A stretch of 64,000 nucleotides of DNA from Vibrio variabilis (GTDB taxonomy: Bacteria; Pseudomonadota; Gammaproteobacteria; Enterobacterales; Vibrionaceae): assembly GCF_003263785.1 (NCBI RefSeq), contig NZ_JYJK01000002.1, forward strand, positions 18,368-82,367, written 5' to 3'. Below, in pieces: positions 1 through 9,885 of the stretch (positions are counted from its first letter, which is position 1; every line of letters starts with the position of its first letter). Below the pieces are notes generated by a model, which was given only the letters and a program-made list of their open reading frames with translations, searched no databases and was not told the origin of the DNA. The translations under genes and the position numbers were made by a program.

Positions 1-777
1 GCGATTTCAAAGCGAATCGAAGCATTCCATGAAGTCGGCTGCCGACTATCCGATCTTGGTCTCACGCAGGTCAATTTTGCTCCTTGCTCCCATAAAGTTG
101 CTCAGCAACTGTTTGAGAAGCTTCTAACCGGACAAGCCCTTAAAGATATCGAAAGCACACAGCTTAGCTCTTATCTGTTCAACCAATTGGGTCAACACTA
201 TCACAGCCGTGGCTGGGCAATGCAGCTTCATATTGGTGTGCTGGTTAACGTTAACGAACGCAGAAAACAGGAGCTTGGCGGTGGCACCGGATTTAGTGTG
301 ATGAATGATCGCCTCATTGCTGAAAATCTCACCCAGCTTCTCAGTCAATTAGATTTAACCAACCAACTACCGAAGACGGTGCTGTACAGCATCAATCCGA
401 ACCATAATGCGTTACTCAGTTGTATTGCCGGTGCTTTTCAAGACAGTGACTCCGCCGCAGGAAAAATCCAGTTTGGCGCAGCATGGTGGTTTAACGACCA
501 CAAAGACGGCATGGAAGCGCAGCTCACCACGTTAAAGAACTTGGGCGCCTTAGGTCGATTCATCGGTATGTTAACCGACTCTCGCAACGTATTTTCCATG
601 AGCCGTCACGAATATTTCCGCCGTGTACTGTGCAATCAACTCGCCTCTTGGGTTGAAAATGGCGAGCTTCCAAATAGCGACGCTCTGCTCAAAGAAACCA
701 TCGAAAACATCTGTTATTACAACGCACAGCGCTACTTTAATTTTCATCAATCCAAACTCACAGGGGATGCTCAATGA
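1..777 (+). CDS. uxaC: Uronate (glucuronate/galacturonate) isomerase, C-terminal part
   Basis: The open frame runs in from the left edge, so the 5' end is missing; an internal ATG at 187 is not the start. UxaC isomerises D-glucuronate to D-fructuronate and D-galacturonate to D-tagaturonate in the cytoplasm. Visible family landmarks are the MQLHIG strand, the GAAWWFNDH segment, GMLTDSR and the RHEYFRR motif near the C-terminus, all typical of the amidohydrolase-fold UxaC family. The stop overlaps the next start (ATGA at 774), so it is translationally coupled to the lyase that follows. That pairing suggests it processes uronic acids released from a polysaccharide. Confidence 0.93.
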   Translation, partial: AISKRIEAFHEVGCRLSDLGLTQVNFAPCSHKVAQQLFEKLLTGQALKDIESTQLSSYLFNQLGQHYHSRGWAMQLHIGVLVNVNERRKQELGGGTGFSVMNDRLIAENLTQLLSQLDLTNQLPKTVLYSINPNHNALLSCIAGAFQDSDSAAGKIQFGAAWWFNDHKDGMEAQLTTLKNLGALGRFIGMLTDSRNVFSMSRHEYFRRVLCNQLASWVENGELPNSDALLKETIENICYYNAQRYFNFHQSKLTGDAQ

Positions 778-2813
778 TCCAGTTTAGCGAACAACAAATT
801 CAATCCATCAAACAGCGCGCTTCTGAGCAAACCATCGCCCAACTAATAGAAGACAATCGTGTTGTGCTTAATAGCGACACCTTGGTTCCGCCTGATGGCC
901 GTGCGACTTGGAACCTCTATTACTTTTGCCCTGAGCATGGCGTCCGTCTAACATGGGATCGTGAAAAGCCCCTCTCGCACTGCTGCCCTGTTGACGGCAA
1001 AGAGTTCACGGGTGAACCTTATGATGGCGCTTGGTGGCGATGGCTAAATGGCCTGAATGCAAAAGCGTGCTACGACCTTGGCTTACTGTGGAATCTAACC
1101 GGTGAGCAACGTTTCTTCGATAAGGTTAAAGACATCTTACTTCAATCCGCTAAATACTATCCGGATTACGAAGTTCATGGTGGTATCCCTTACAACGGCC
1201 CCGGTAAAGCCAATGCGCAAACCCTATGCGAAGCAAATTGTCACCTAGACCTTGCTCGCGGTTATGACTTTATTCGTGAGCAACTAACAGCTGACGAGCA
1301 GTCGTACATCGAACAGCGCCTACTTCGTGAAGGGGCTGAGTTTTTGATGGAGTACCGAACTGACCAGCTCCACAACCATGAGATGAAAATCAACGCCACG
1401 ATTGGTGTCATTGGGCTTATCTTAGAAGAGAGCCGCTACATCGATTTTGCTCTGAATACTGACTACGGGATCCACTATCAACTTAACCACGGCTGCTCAG
1501 AAGAGGGGATGTGGTTTGAAGGCTCAATTCACTATCACTACTACGCCTTACAAGCGCTGTTGAACTTTGAAAAGATCGCCTACTCGACGCCTCATTCAGT
1601 AAGCTCAAATCCTAACTTTCTGAAGATGCTCAAGTTCCCACTTAACTTGGTGCTGAATACGGGTGACTTCCCGCGCCTTAATGACTGTATTGCCGGGCAA
1701 GAGCGCATTACTCATTCCCACTTGTTTGAGTTTGCCTACGCGCAGTACCCTTGTGATGAGTTTGCGAGTGTTCTAACCAGCATCTATCAAAATATCTCCA
1801 GAGATAACATTGATGCACTTCTTTACGGCGTCGATGAGCTTCCAAAAGCTGCGCCACTGCAATGTCAATCTATCCATACCGCTCAAGCGGGCGTAACGAT
1901 TCATTACGACCAAAACAATGATCATTCGCTACTTCTCAAGCACAGTCCATATGGCGGTGAACACGATCACTACGATCGATTGGGCTTGATCATTGTTCGA
2001 AATGGCAAGGAGATCTTGCCCGATCTCGGCACCACCGGATATGGTGCAGAGCTGCACTATGGCTACTACAAGAATACCGCTACGCACAACACTCTTGTCG
2101 TTAATCAGCAGAACCAATCGCCAATCGACCCTACATTGCTTCACTTCTCTAACTCACCTATTTGCAAAGTCATTGATACGCTTGCCGATTGGAACCAACC
2201 ACCAGCGGAAGTGGATAGCCACACTATCGAACAGTGGGATAGCAAGGCCTATCAGAACATTATGTTCAGACGTATATTGTTCTGTGTTGGCGAAGCGTAT
2301 GTCGAAGCAAACCTGATTGCCAACCCACATCAGCAACAGTTGGATTTGACTTACCACATTCGCGGTGAGCATACCGACACGGATAGCTTTGAGAACTGCT
2401 CTAACCCGCTACCGGGCGCACTAAACCGAATGACAAATACACGTCAGTTAAGTTCGGTTTCTGCACACTCCCATCGCTACACCATTGAAGGACAAACGCC
2501 ATTTAATCAGAGAATGGTGTTCAGTTCGCCGTGCGACGTCTTGATAGGTGAAGCGCCAGATAACCCAGCAACATCAAACCTTGCGTACACCTTGATTCGC
2601 TCCAATGCGACCGCGTTAAACACCTTGGTGCTACACGACCTATCGGAAAACGCAGAGCTTCTACTTGAAGACGTCTCTTGGAGCGACACTGAAATCACAT
2701 TCAGTATTAATCAAGATGGCAACAAAACCACCATCACCTATAACTTGCATTCGCATTCTTTGCGAACGCGCAGTTGGCAGCCTGAAAACGACAATTTAGC
2801 ATTCAGCGAGTAA
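774..2813 (+). CDS. Heparinase II/III family polysaccharide or oligosaccharide lyase
   Basis: A 679-residue protein of the heparinase II/III-like superfamily: an N-terminal alpha/alpha toroid (about residues 60-340, with HNHEMKINATIG and GMWFEGSIHYHYYAL) followed by a beta-sandwich heparinase II/III-like half (about 370-660, with GEHDHYDRLGL and THNTLVVN). The Asn-His, Tyr and His residues in these motifs match the usual catalytic set for beta-elimination of uronates. No signal peptide is seen, which suggests intracellular action on imported oligosaccharides. It overlaps uxaC by 4 bases. The architecture resembles exo-type lyases such as PL15, but the true substrate (glycosaminoglycan, alginate or other) cannot be read from sequence alone. 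Confidence 0.8.
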   Translation: MIQFSEQQIQSIKQRASEQTIAQLIEDNRVVLNSDTLVPPDGRATWNLYYFCPEHGVRLTWDREKPLSHCCPVDGKEFTGEPYDGAWWRWLNGLNAKACYDLGLLWNLTGEQRFFDKVKDILLQSAKYYPDYEVHGGIPYNGPGKANAQTLCEANCHLDLARGYDFIREQLTADEQSYIEQRLLREGAEFLMEYRTDQLHNHEMKINATIGVIGLILEESRYIDFALNTDYGIHYQLNHGCSEEGMWFEGSIHYHYYALQALLNFEKIAYSTPHSVSSNPNFLKMLKFPLNLVLNTGDFPRLNDCIAGQERITHSHLFEFAYAQYPCDEFASVLTSIYQNISRDNIDALLYGVDELPKAAPLQCQSIHTAQAGVTIHYDQNNDHSLLLKHSPYGGEHDHYDRLGLIIVRNGKEILPDLGTTGYGAELHYGYYKNTATHNTLVVNQQNQSPIDPTLLHFSNSPICKVIDTLADWNQPPAEVDSHTIEQWDSKAYQNIMFRRILFCVGEAYVEANLIANPHQQQLDLTYHIRGEHTDTDSFENCSNPLPGALNRMTNTRQLSSVSAHSHRYTIEGQTPFNQRMVFSSPCDVLIGEAPDNPATSNLAYTLIRSNATALNTLVLHDLSENAELLLEDVSWSDTEITFSINQDGNKTTITYNLHSHSLRTRSWQPENDNLAFSE

Positions 2814-2820
2814 TACTATG

Positions 2821-2844
2821 GCCAGCTCTCTATCGAGAGCTGGC
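2821..2844 (+). terminator. Hairpin after the uxaC-lyase operon
   Basis: A perfect inverted repeat GCCAGCTCTC/GAGAGCTGGC with a 4-base loop lies 8 bases after the lyase stop. It is followed only by a weak T stretch (TTAATCTC), so termination may be partial. Confidence 0.6.
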
Positions 2845-2931
2845 TTAATCTCAATTCAAATCCGCTAACTAATTGTCACTCATACACAAAATCGCTACTC
2901 TGGTTTTAACACTTTTGAGCCGGAGCCATCC

Positions 2932-3965
2932 ATGAAATACCCCAATCCTCTCACCAAAGGCCGCACCATAGGTATCACCGCATTCTCATCCGGTATTTCA
3001 CCTAAACACAATGCTCGTTTTGAATGCGTTACCAACCACCTCAAGTCGCTGGGCTATCACATAGTGGTTGGAGACTGCTTGTACGACCAAGGAAAACATG
3101 TCAGTGGCTCGGCAAAGCAAAGAGCCGAAGAGCTGATGTCAATGCTACTGGATGACCGCATTGATGCGATCTACCCACCGTGGGGCGGAGAGGTTGCGAT
3201 GGAGCTACTGCCGCTGATTGACTTTGAAAGACTCAAGCAGGCTCGCCCTAAATGGATTCTGGGATTTTCCGATGTCAGCACGATATCGGCGACCTTTGCT
3301 TGCAAGCTAGGCTGGGCGACTGGGCATTGTTCTAATCTTATGGATCTCTCGACTAACTCCAATGATCCCCTCACTTCTAACACCCTAACCTATTTTGCGA
3401 CGCCGTCAGGAGAACGTTTTACCCAGGTTTCACTCCCTTTCTACGCCAGTCAATGGCCGGATTTTGTGAATCAGCCAGAATCCGGGTTTAACCTTGATAC
3501 TATGACTCAATGGCAATGGCTAACAAAACCGCAGCACGCTGAAGTCATCGAAGGTCGACTGATTGGTGGGTGCTGGGATACGCTGTCACATCTTTTCGGC
3601 ACGGAGTACCTCGATCTCAAAGCGATGTCAGAACGCCATCCTGAGGGCTAATTCTCTACTTGGAGAATGCAGAGATGCCGCCAACGGAAGTGGCACGAAG
3701 CATTCTAAGCATGGAATATCGTGGCGTCTTTGAATGTATTAACGGCTTACTTATAGGCCGCAGTGCAGCACCAGATGAAACCGATCCTAATCGCCTCAGT
3801 TATTACGAGTGTCTAAGACAATACCTCAGCGATATCCCGATTCCAGTTATGATTGATCTCGATATTGGCCACAAGCCGCCCAACCTATCTTTAGTAAATG
3901 GCGCCATAGCAAAAGTAGAACTCAATAACGAGGCAAGAGGCAGTATCACTCAAACATTTAGTTAG
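2932..3965 (+). CDS. S66 family LD-carboxypeptidase (MccF/LdcA-like), frameshifted
   Basis: Two consecutive frames (2932-3651 and from about 3645 to 3965) together form one S66 serine peptidase of about 344 residues. The nucleophile motif GFSDVST is in the first part; the LENAEMPP acidic motif and the histidine of DIGHKPPN are in the second, completing the Ser-Glu-His triad. The break lies at the GGG run 3645-3647: one extra G would read E-G-L-I-L-Y-L-E-N-A-E without interruption. Family members cleave L,D-peptide bonds of murein peptides or detoxify microcin C7-type compounds. The start ATG at 2932 is preceded by a purine-rich site. It may be a real pseudogene, but the break looks like a base-call error. 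Confidence 0.8.
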
Positions 3966-4246
3966 TAAACACTGGGGCATACACAATAGCATTCGAGAAG
4001 GCATCAAAAATTTCATCTATCGTAAAGTTAGCCAAGTTGATATGTGACATTCATTCAACTTCCCGCTCAAAAAATAAAAAATAAACTAAAACCAAAAAAA
4101 CTTAAGCCATTGAATTAAAAGAAAAAGAAAAAAATAAGATATTACAGCAGCACCCAACATAACTGTATGATATGCAACAGTTTAATAAAACATTAATAAT
4201 CAAAATCTAAAGTCCAATCCAAATTTTAACTCTGTGATTGGAAACT

Positions 4247-6334
4247 ATGAGAATACACACCAACAAAAATCTTCTAGCGATTATTATCGGATCCGTCTTT
4301 ACTGCAAGTTTGATGGGATGCAAAAGTTCTGAATCAAATACAGTCCTTAAACCAAATGCTCCTTCAGGTATTGGATACGAACTGCATGTTCCAGTTCCAG
4401 AAACTGACTACCCACTCCCTATGGTGAGCAATGGTCAAAATAATAGTGACAGTGCTGTTCAGTTCAATATCGATCATAACCCGCTAACCACGTTACTATC
4501 TGGCATGAACGATATATGGACTGCTGGGGTAGATGGTTGGCAAAACAATGCAAATGGTGATGGACCTGAGTCTTTTGCTCACCAAGAAATCTTAGATGCT
4601 GACGTTTGGCGTCACAATATTCAATATGTTGTCGATGTGACAAACAACAGAACACTCGAGCAAGCCATTGAAAGTTACTCTGATGATCGCCGAAGCAAAA
4701 ACTACAGTGTTATTGACGCTTTCGGCCCTTTGACACAATCCTATCTTGATGGCTCTGAGGCCTATGTAGATATTGATGTACCTAAGGTCACGGATATCAC
4801 CGAAAACTATCATTTCTTTGCGCATCACAATGATGGTGGAGACTATACTGGCAACGAAACCTCGCCTCTCGGCGACGTGGTTCGATTAGTTAGGGATCTC
4901 CGTAACTCTTCTGCCTCAACAAACCCGTCAAAATACATCTACTCTACCCCTCGTCCTTGGCGAATGGACGACGATGGTGATGTCGTTCATCTCGGTTCCG
5001 GCAGCCATTCATGCGTGCAACTAAATGGGGAGATTGAACAGAGAATTTACGACAACTACCAAAGTAGCGTCGATGTTCTACCTGGAGTGTTCTGCGCAGG
5101 CCGTCACCATGGTTCTGATCCATTAACTGACAATGGTGAAAACCGTAGAAAAGATGGAGGCTATCCTAGCGGTCACACTAACGCAGGCTATCTCGCTGCG
5201 ATGGGCTATGCCTATGCATTTCCTGAGCGATTCGCTGAATTCATTACGCGCGGTTCACAAATGGGTGAAAATAGAATATTGACTGGAATGCATTCTCCAG
5301 TTGATGTCATTGGCGCCCGCATTCACTTTCAGGCAGTTTCAGCGTACGCCCTCTCACAGCAGAATGTGTACGACAATGCTCAAAGAGCTTATGAAAACAC
5401 CCACGAGTACTTTACAGATTTAGCACATGCTGATGGCTACTCATCTCTTTATGACTATGCTCATCGCAAAGTAGCACCTGAGAACGAGGTAGGTTACGTC
5501 GATGGCGAACACGCGATTGTTTATGTAGGTGACAACAATCGTTACTCCAACAACGATGAAAACAAAAAGTTGTATAGAGAACGAATGACATATGGATTTG
5601 AACAAGACCTCAGTAAAGCAGGTCAAAAGCCTATCGTTCCAAAAGGTGCTGAGAGACTGCTCGAAACGCGCTTGCCTTACCTGTCCGATGCTCAGCGAAG
5701 AGCGGTTCTCTATACGACATCCATCGATTCTGGCTACCCTATTCTTGATCAGTCTAACGGTTGGGGAAGAATCGATCTTGTGACTGCGGCTGACGGCTAC
5801 GGAGCATTCGAAGGTGATGTAAAAGTGTATATGGATGCCGAAAGAGGACGTTTCAACGCCAACGATAGTTGGAGAAATGACATTGCAGGAGAAGGTAAGC
5901 TGAGAAAGTCTGGTAGTGGCATACTAACGCTTACCGGCGAGAACACTTATGCAGGTGGTACTATTATCGAACAAGGGGTGTTAGTAGCTGGCTCACCGAC
6001 CGCATTTGGAACTGGTGATGTCTATATAAATGGTGGCACATTGAAAGTCGACAGCGATATACAGTTGACTCTCGCCAACAATTTAACGATCAGTAGTGGC
6101 GATCTAGCGATAGAGGTTTCAAAAGACGCCTCTCTTAAAATCGCAAGTCTCGCTTACCTTGATAGCGCTTCGTTAACACTAACATTTGGAGAAAATGCTC
6201 CCCAACCAGGAGAGCGCTTTACCATCCTCACCGCAAACAAGATCCATGGTGAATTTAACTCTATTGAGTCAGACAATAATGTCGAACTCTCTGTCGACTA
6301 CGGTGCAAGCGCCATAACGGTAACAGTACTATAA
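4247..6334 (+). CDS. PAP2-family acid phosphatase lipoprotein with autotransporter-type repeat
   Basis: The ATG at 4247 gives a lipoprotein signal with lipobox LMGC about 20 residues in, so the protein is probably anchored outside the cytoplasm. The central domain has all three PAP2/class A acid phosphatase motifs: K-x6-RP (KYIYSTPRP), PSGHTN and a NR-x5-H-x3-D motif (GENRILTGMHSPVD) where Asn replaces the more usual Ser before Arg. About residues 555-600 carry a passenger-associated transport repeat (GSGILTLTGENTYAGGT), normally found in autotransporters, but no beta-barrel follows. It probably hydrolyses phosphomonoesters. The upstream 280 bases (3966-4246) are strongly AT-rich and hold its promoter; I see no convincing Pho box there. 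Confidence 0.82.
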   Translation: MRIHTNKNLLAIIIGSVFTASLMGCKSSESNTVLKPNAPSGIGYELHVPVPETDYPLPMVSNGQNNSDSAVQFNIDHNPLTTLLSGMNDIWTAGVDGWQNNANGDGPESFAHQEILDADVWRHNIQYVVDVTNNRTLEQAIESYSDDRRSKNYSVIDAFGPLTQSYLDGSEAYVDIDVPKVTDITENYHFFAHHNDGGDYTGNETSPLGDVVRLVRDLRNSSASTNPSKYIYSTPRPWRMDDDGDVVHLGSGSHSCVQLNGEIEQRIYDNYQSSVDVLPGVFCAGRHHGSDPLTDNGENRRKDGGYPSGHTNAGYLAAMGYAYAFPERFAEFITRGSQMGENRILTGMHSPVDVIGARIHFQAVSAYALSQQNVYDNAQRAYENTHEYFTDLAHADGYSSLYDYAHRKVAPENEVGYVDGEHAIVYVGDNNRYSNNDENKKLYRERMTYGFEQDLSKAGQKPIVPKGAERLLETRLPYLSDAQRRAVLYTTSIDSGYPILDQSNGWGRIDLVTAADGYGAFEGDVKVYMDAERGRFNANDSWRNDIAGEGKLRKSGSGILTLTGENTYAGGTIIEQGVLVAGSPTAFGTGDVYINGGTLKVDSDIQLTLANNLTISSGDLAIEVSKDASLKIASLAYLDSASLTLTFGENAPQPGERFTILTANKIHGEFNSIESDNNVELSVDYGASAITVTVL

Positions 6335-6341
6335 AATAGTA

Positions 6342-6364
6342 AAGGGGGCGTCTACTGCCCCCTT
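6342..6364. terminator. Bidirectional terminator between convergent genes
   Basis: AAGGGGGC and GCCCCCTT pair around a short loop between the phosphatase stop and the stop of the convergent oxidoreductase. It is flanked by A-rich and T-rich ends, so it can serve both strands. Confidence 0.75.
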
Positions 6365-6372
6365 CCTCAAAT

Positions 6373-7464
6373 CTAAGCGCTGTACTCGGGATAATCGATA
6401 TACCCTTTCTCATCACCACCATACAAACTCAGTCTTGCATCGGCATCAAACTCAGCCAGTGGCCAGTTGTTTTTAAAGCGCGCCACAAGATCTGGGTTGG
6501 TCACATACGGCGTGCCAAATGCCACAAGGTCGGCGTAGTTGTTTTCAAGCAGTGCAATGGCACTCTCTTTCGTTAGCTTGCCTGCAATCATAATAGGGTT
6601 CGGGTAAATGTCGCGCACCTCTTTACGGAATGACTCTGGCGCTTCAACATAACGCGAGATATTTTCAGAGAAATGCACATACGCAAGATTCATTGGAGCC
6701 AGCGCAACGAGTGCCTTTTTCACCACTTCGACAATCTCTGGATCTTCTTCAGCAAAGCCTTCCATGACGTGCGGCGAAACACGAATCGCGACTTTGTCAC
6801 CGCCGATTTCATTCACCACCGCTTGCATCACCTCAACAAGTAGACGGATACGGTTTTCTTGAGTGCCACCATATTGGTCGGTACGTTGGTTGCTAGAAAT
6901 ACGCATAAACTGGTCAAGCAAGTAACCGTGCGCAGCATGGATTTCAATACCATCAAAACCCGCTTCAATTGCATTTTTCGCGGCTTGCACATAATCGGTA
7001 ATAGTTTGCTGAATATCTTGCTCAGTCATTGCGCGAGGTTCGCCGGTTTCAATCATACCGAAACCACCTTCCGGTAGCGGGCCGAATACTTGGTCAGCTT
7101 CTTTGATCGCCGACGCAGACAAAACCTGCTCACCCGTGATGGATTCATGGCTACGGCGACCCACGTGCCAAAGCTGAATGAAGACTTTGCTACCTTGTTC
7201 ATGGATCGCTTTCGTGACTTTTTTCCAGCCATCGATGTGTGCTTGAGTATAGATACCTGGGGTCATGGAGTAACCACGACCAATGGCCGAGATCGGCGCA
7301 CCTTCTGTGATGATAAGACCTGCATTGGCGCGCTGTGCGTAGTAAGTCGCCATCATGTCATTCGGCACATCACCCGGTTGAGTGGTGCGAGAACGGGTCA
7401 TCGGTGCCATCGCGATGCGATTGCTTAGCTCAAGTTGGCCGTAGTTAAAATTAGAAAAGATCAT
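6373..7464 (-). CDS. nemA: Old yellow enzyme-type alkene reductase (NemA-like)
   Basis: An FMN-dependent TIM-barrel oxidoreductase of about 363 residues. Visible landmarks are the N-terminal NRIAMAPMTRSR motif, the FIQLWHVGRRSH strand, the substrate-binding GFDGIEIHAAHGYLLDQF motif with its histidines, and RISSNQRTDQYGG. Such enzymes reduce activated C=C bonds (N-ethylmaleimide, enones) and sometimes nitro compounds with NAD(P)H. I chose the ATG at 7464 because a GAGGG site sits 8 bases before it; a longer start at 7479 has none. A LysR regulator lies just upstream on the same strand, a common arrangement for this family. Confidence 0.9.
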   Translation of the reverse strand: MIFSNFNYGQLELSNRIAMAPMTRSRTTQPGDVPNDMMATYYAQRANAGLIITEGAPISAIGRGYSMTPGIYTQAHIDGWKKVTKAIHEQGSKVFIQLWHVGRRSHESITGEQVLSASAIKEADQVFGPLPEGGFGMIETGEPRAMTEQDIQQTITDYVQAAKNAIEAGFDGIEIHAAHGYLLDQFMRISSNQRTDQYGGTQENRIRLLVEVMQAVVNEIGGDKVAIRVSPHVMEGFAEEDPEIVEVVKKALVALAPMNLAYVHFSENISRYVEAPESFRKEVRDIYPNPIMIAGKLTKESAIALLENNYADLVAFGTPYVTNPDLVARFKNNWPLAEFDADARLSLYGGDEKGYIDYPEYSA

Positions 7465-7602
7465 GTCGTATGCCCTCAATATCGTAATGGGGACATTTTA
7501 GCGACGAGTGACCTCTAGATTGAGAGCAATAATCGCAAATGGCTTTTGTCAAAAATGCAAAAGCCGCCGGAACAAAGAAGGAAGCAAAGAAGGAGATAAC
7601 GA

Positions 7603-8484
7603 CTACAGCGATAGCCTAGGCTGGATAAACTCAATAAACGCCGTAATGCGGCGCGCGACCGACGATGAGCGGTAATAGACCGCATTGACTTGCTCGCGAC
7701 CCGTCGTAGTGAGTTTTTCTGACTCAAGAAGTGGCACCAAGCGCCCTTCTTCAATATCTTGTTTCACCATAAAGCCCGACATACACGCAATTCCATTACC
7801 TGCTAAAGTTAACTGGCGCACCGTCTCACCGTTACTCGACACCATGCTTGGCTGAATCGTTGGATTGCCGGGGAGTGGCCATTGGTTAAGCACCTTTGCA
7901 CCGACAAACCCGATTAAACTATGCGTACTCAAATCAACGGCCGATTTGGGGTAACCACGCTGTGCAAGGTAATCGGGTGACGCGACGAGATACAACAGGC
8001 TCTTTCCTAGCGGTTTAGCATGCAACGTTGAGTCAGTTAACTTACCTATGCGAATCGCAACATCGGTGCGCTTCTCAAGTAAATCAACAAACCCTTCGTT
8101 GGAGGTCAGCTCAAGCTCAATATCTGGGTACTCTCTATTAAACTCCGCGATAAGCGGCACCAGTTGATGCAGTACAAATGGGCTAGCTGCATCGACTCTC
8201 AATCGCCCTTTTGGCAGTTCGCCTCTAGCCACAATCTCTTCTTCGGTCTGCTGTAGAATACGTAGCCCTTCACGGACGCCCTCCACAAACTGACGACCTT
8301 CGTCAGTGAGCTCAATGCGGCGAGTGGTACGATTCAATAGCGTCACTCCAAGTTGGGTCTCAAGCTTACTCACACTGCGCGACACTTTGGCCACTTGAAT
8401 GTCGAGCGCTTCTGCGGCAGCGGAAAAACCGCCACTATCGACAACAGAGAGTAATATTTCCAGATCATCAGAACGAGTGAGCAT
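7603..8484 (-). CDS. LysR family transcriptional regulator
   Basis: A full-length 293-residue LysR protein. The N-terminal winged helix-turn-helix covers about residues 5-65 (VVDSGGFSAAAEALDIQVAKVSRSVSKLETQLG), followed by a linker helix and the two-lobed effector domain (RLRVDAASPF, DVAIRIG, GNGIACMSGF). It lies 138 bases upstream of the old yellow enzyme gene on the same strand, so that gene is a plausible target. It belongs to the large group acting alongside oxidoreductases; the effector is unknown. The stretch between the two genes shows no strong terminator. Confidence 0.9.
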   Translation of the reverse strand: MLTRSDDLEILLSVVDSGGFSAAAEALDIQVAKVSRSVSKLETQLGVTLLNRTTRRIELTDEGRQFVEGVREGLRILQQTEEEIVARGELPKGRLRVDAASPFVLHQLVPLIAEFNREYPDIELELTSNEGFVDLLEKRTDVAIRIGKLTDSTLHAKPLGKSLLYLVASPDYLAQRGYPKSAVDLSTHSLIGFVGAKVLNQWPLPGNPTIQPSMVSSNGETVRQLTLAGNGIACMSGFMVKQDIEEGRLVPLLESEKLTTTGREQVNAVYYRSSSVARRITAFIEFIQPRLSL

Positions 8485-8524
8485 CTTTATTTCTTAAATT
8501 GCAAAAGTGATGTCTTAAAGTATA

Positions 8525-9052
8525 TCAATTCGGCAACGAACGGCGAGAAAGATCACGAGCTAAAATCAGCGCCAGTCCGAGAATTTGCAGAAACACCGCG
8601 ATGTTTTTGTAATACGCCATGTCTTCTTCGACGCTTGCGAGCGTTTCTGAGAGCTCCAAATTGTCGAGATAGAGCCCATCAATCAAGTCACGCTGCGTAT
8701 CTTGCGCGCTATTGATCATAGCCATCAATTCAGGGAGGTGTTTTCGATGAATCAGAGGAACTTGAGCGGTGACCCATTGAGATAGCTGCCCCCTCAACAT
8801 ATCCGCTATATCAGTATCAATATCATCACCATCAAGGTGCAGCAGCAATGCTTCACGTTTTCTTTCCAGCGTTTCTACTTGATTCCAAGCAAGCTGCATC
8901 GAATACAGATTTGCTTCTTTGCGTTCCTGTATTACAGCAATATCGCTCGACATTCTGTCCAGCACTTGGCTTGAAAGCACAATCGCCATCACATTAAGGA
9001 TAAGACCAATGGAGACCATCACCCAAGCTGGCGGCAGTAATGCTCGTGTCAT
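8525..9052 (-). CDS. Uncharacterised membrane protein with two transmembrane segments
   Basis: A 175-residue protein of unknown function. It has an N-terminal hydrophobic helix (about residues 8-30), a charged, helical, possibly coiled-coil middle of about 115 residues rich in Glu, Leu and Gln, and a second hydrophobic helix near the C-terminus (about 148-165) followed by a basic tail (ARDLSRRS). This arrangement resembles the periplasmic sensor part of a chemoreceptor or kinase without any signalling domain. It may share a transcript with the LysR gene downstream (40-base gap), but nothing in it allows a functional call. Confidence 0.65.
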   Translation of the reverse strand: MTRALLPPAWVMVSIGLILNVMAIVLSSQVLDRMSSDIAVIQERKEANLYSMQLAWNQVETLERKREALLLHLDGDDIDTDIADMLRGQLSQWVTAQVPLIHRKHLPELMAMINSAQDTQRDLIDGLYLDNLELSETLASVEEDMAYYKNIAVFLQILGLALILARDLSRRSLPN

Positions 9053-9186
9053 CCCTATCTTCCTCCGTTTTTATTCAGTGTAGGCAACAATCGTGATTCG
9101 TCACACAACTGGCATAAAATCAATCAGGTACCTAACCTTATAGTAGCGGTACTGAGATTTACCCGAGTGAAACCAGCTGAGTGGCC

Positions 9187-9846
9187 ATGTATCGAGTGTC
9201 TATGCATCAAGTAAAAATGTACCAACTGACCCTGTATCAACTACTGTTCATCATTGTTGCTTCTACTCCTTGCGCAGCTAGCGCAAGCTGGTTCAACGAG
9301 CACAATATTGATAAGTTTGACCGCGTCGAAACCCACAGGGTGTGGGGGTTTGGTGATCTAGTTGAAGATAAATTTACCACTTACGGTATTCGCTGCGATG
9401 ATCGCTCGAAGTTGCTCATCACCTTCGGCCTTGCTCAAGACTTGGATGAAGAAAACGCCAAAGTGGATTTGGTATTTAAAGTCGACGACAACAAACCACT
9501 GGCTTTTGAAGGGCAACTGTTCTCAAACAGCAAAGAATCAGGATTTGTGAGAGCCGACAAGCAAAACTTGGCGCTGATCAATCGACTGATATTACAAAGT
9601 AAGGAAGGCCGCACGGTGGATATCCGAGCCTCCAATAAAGACCAAAGTCAGTTTATTGAATACTCGGTATCGCTCTCTGGGTTTACCCGATTTAGCCAAG
9701 CCACCAGAGACGCTTGTGGGGTTGGAACGATCAAGCTCGCCGTCACTCCGAAAGACAAGGCTGAGCTTGTTCGACTCAAACAGCAGCTTAAAGACATAGA
9801 GAAGAAAATTGCCGAGATTGAGGCTAAGTACTCGACTGGTTTTTAG
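9187..9846 (+). CDS. Putative periplasmic protein of unknown function
   Basis: About 219 residues with an N-terminal signal peptide: hydrophobic stretch LLFIIVASTPCAASA and likely cleavage after it. Several starts are possible (GTG 9181, ATG 9187, ATG 9202); no clear ribosome site separates them. The mature part is a compact beta-rich domain with two cysteines (CDD near residue 65, DACG near 180) that could form a disulphide, then a C-terminal charged helix rich in Lys, Glu and Gln. The fold pattern is reminiscent of VasI/TagQ-like periplasmic proteins, but no type VI gene is adjacent and I do not assign it. Confidence 0.65.
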   Translation: MYRVSMHQVKMYQLTLYQLLFIIVASTPCAASASWFNEHNIDKFDRVETHRVWGFGDLVEDKFTTYGIRCDDRSKLLITFGLAQDLDEENAKVDLVFKVDDNKPLAFEGQLFSNSKESGFVRADKQNLALINRLILQSKEGRTVDIRASNKDQSQFIEYSVSLSGFTRFSQATRDACGVGTIKLAVTPKDKAELVRLKQQLKDIEKKIAEIEAKYSTGF

Positions 9847-9885
9847 CCTCTTTTCACCCCAAAGTGGAAAGTAATAATGGCTTCA

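Noticed and set aside
4080..4240. AT-rich stretch before the phosphatase, considered as a Pho box or origin-like element
   Set aside because: No pair of CTGTCAT-type half-sites and no iterons or DnaA boxes can be read; ordinary promoter DNA is enough.
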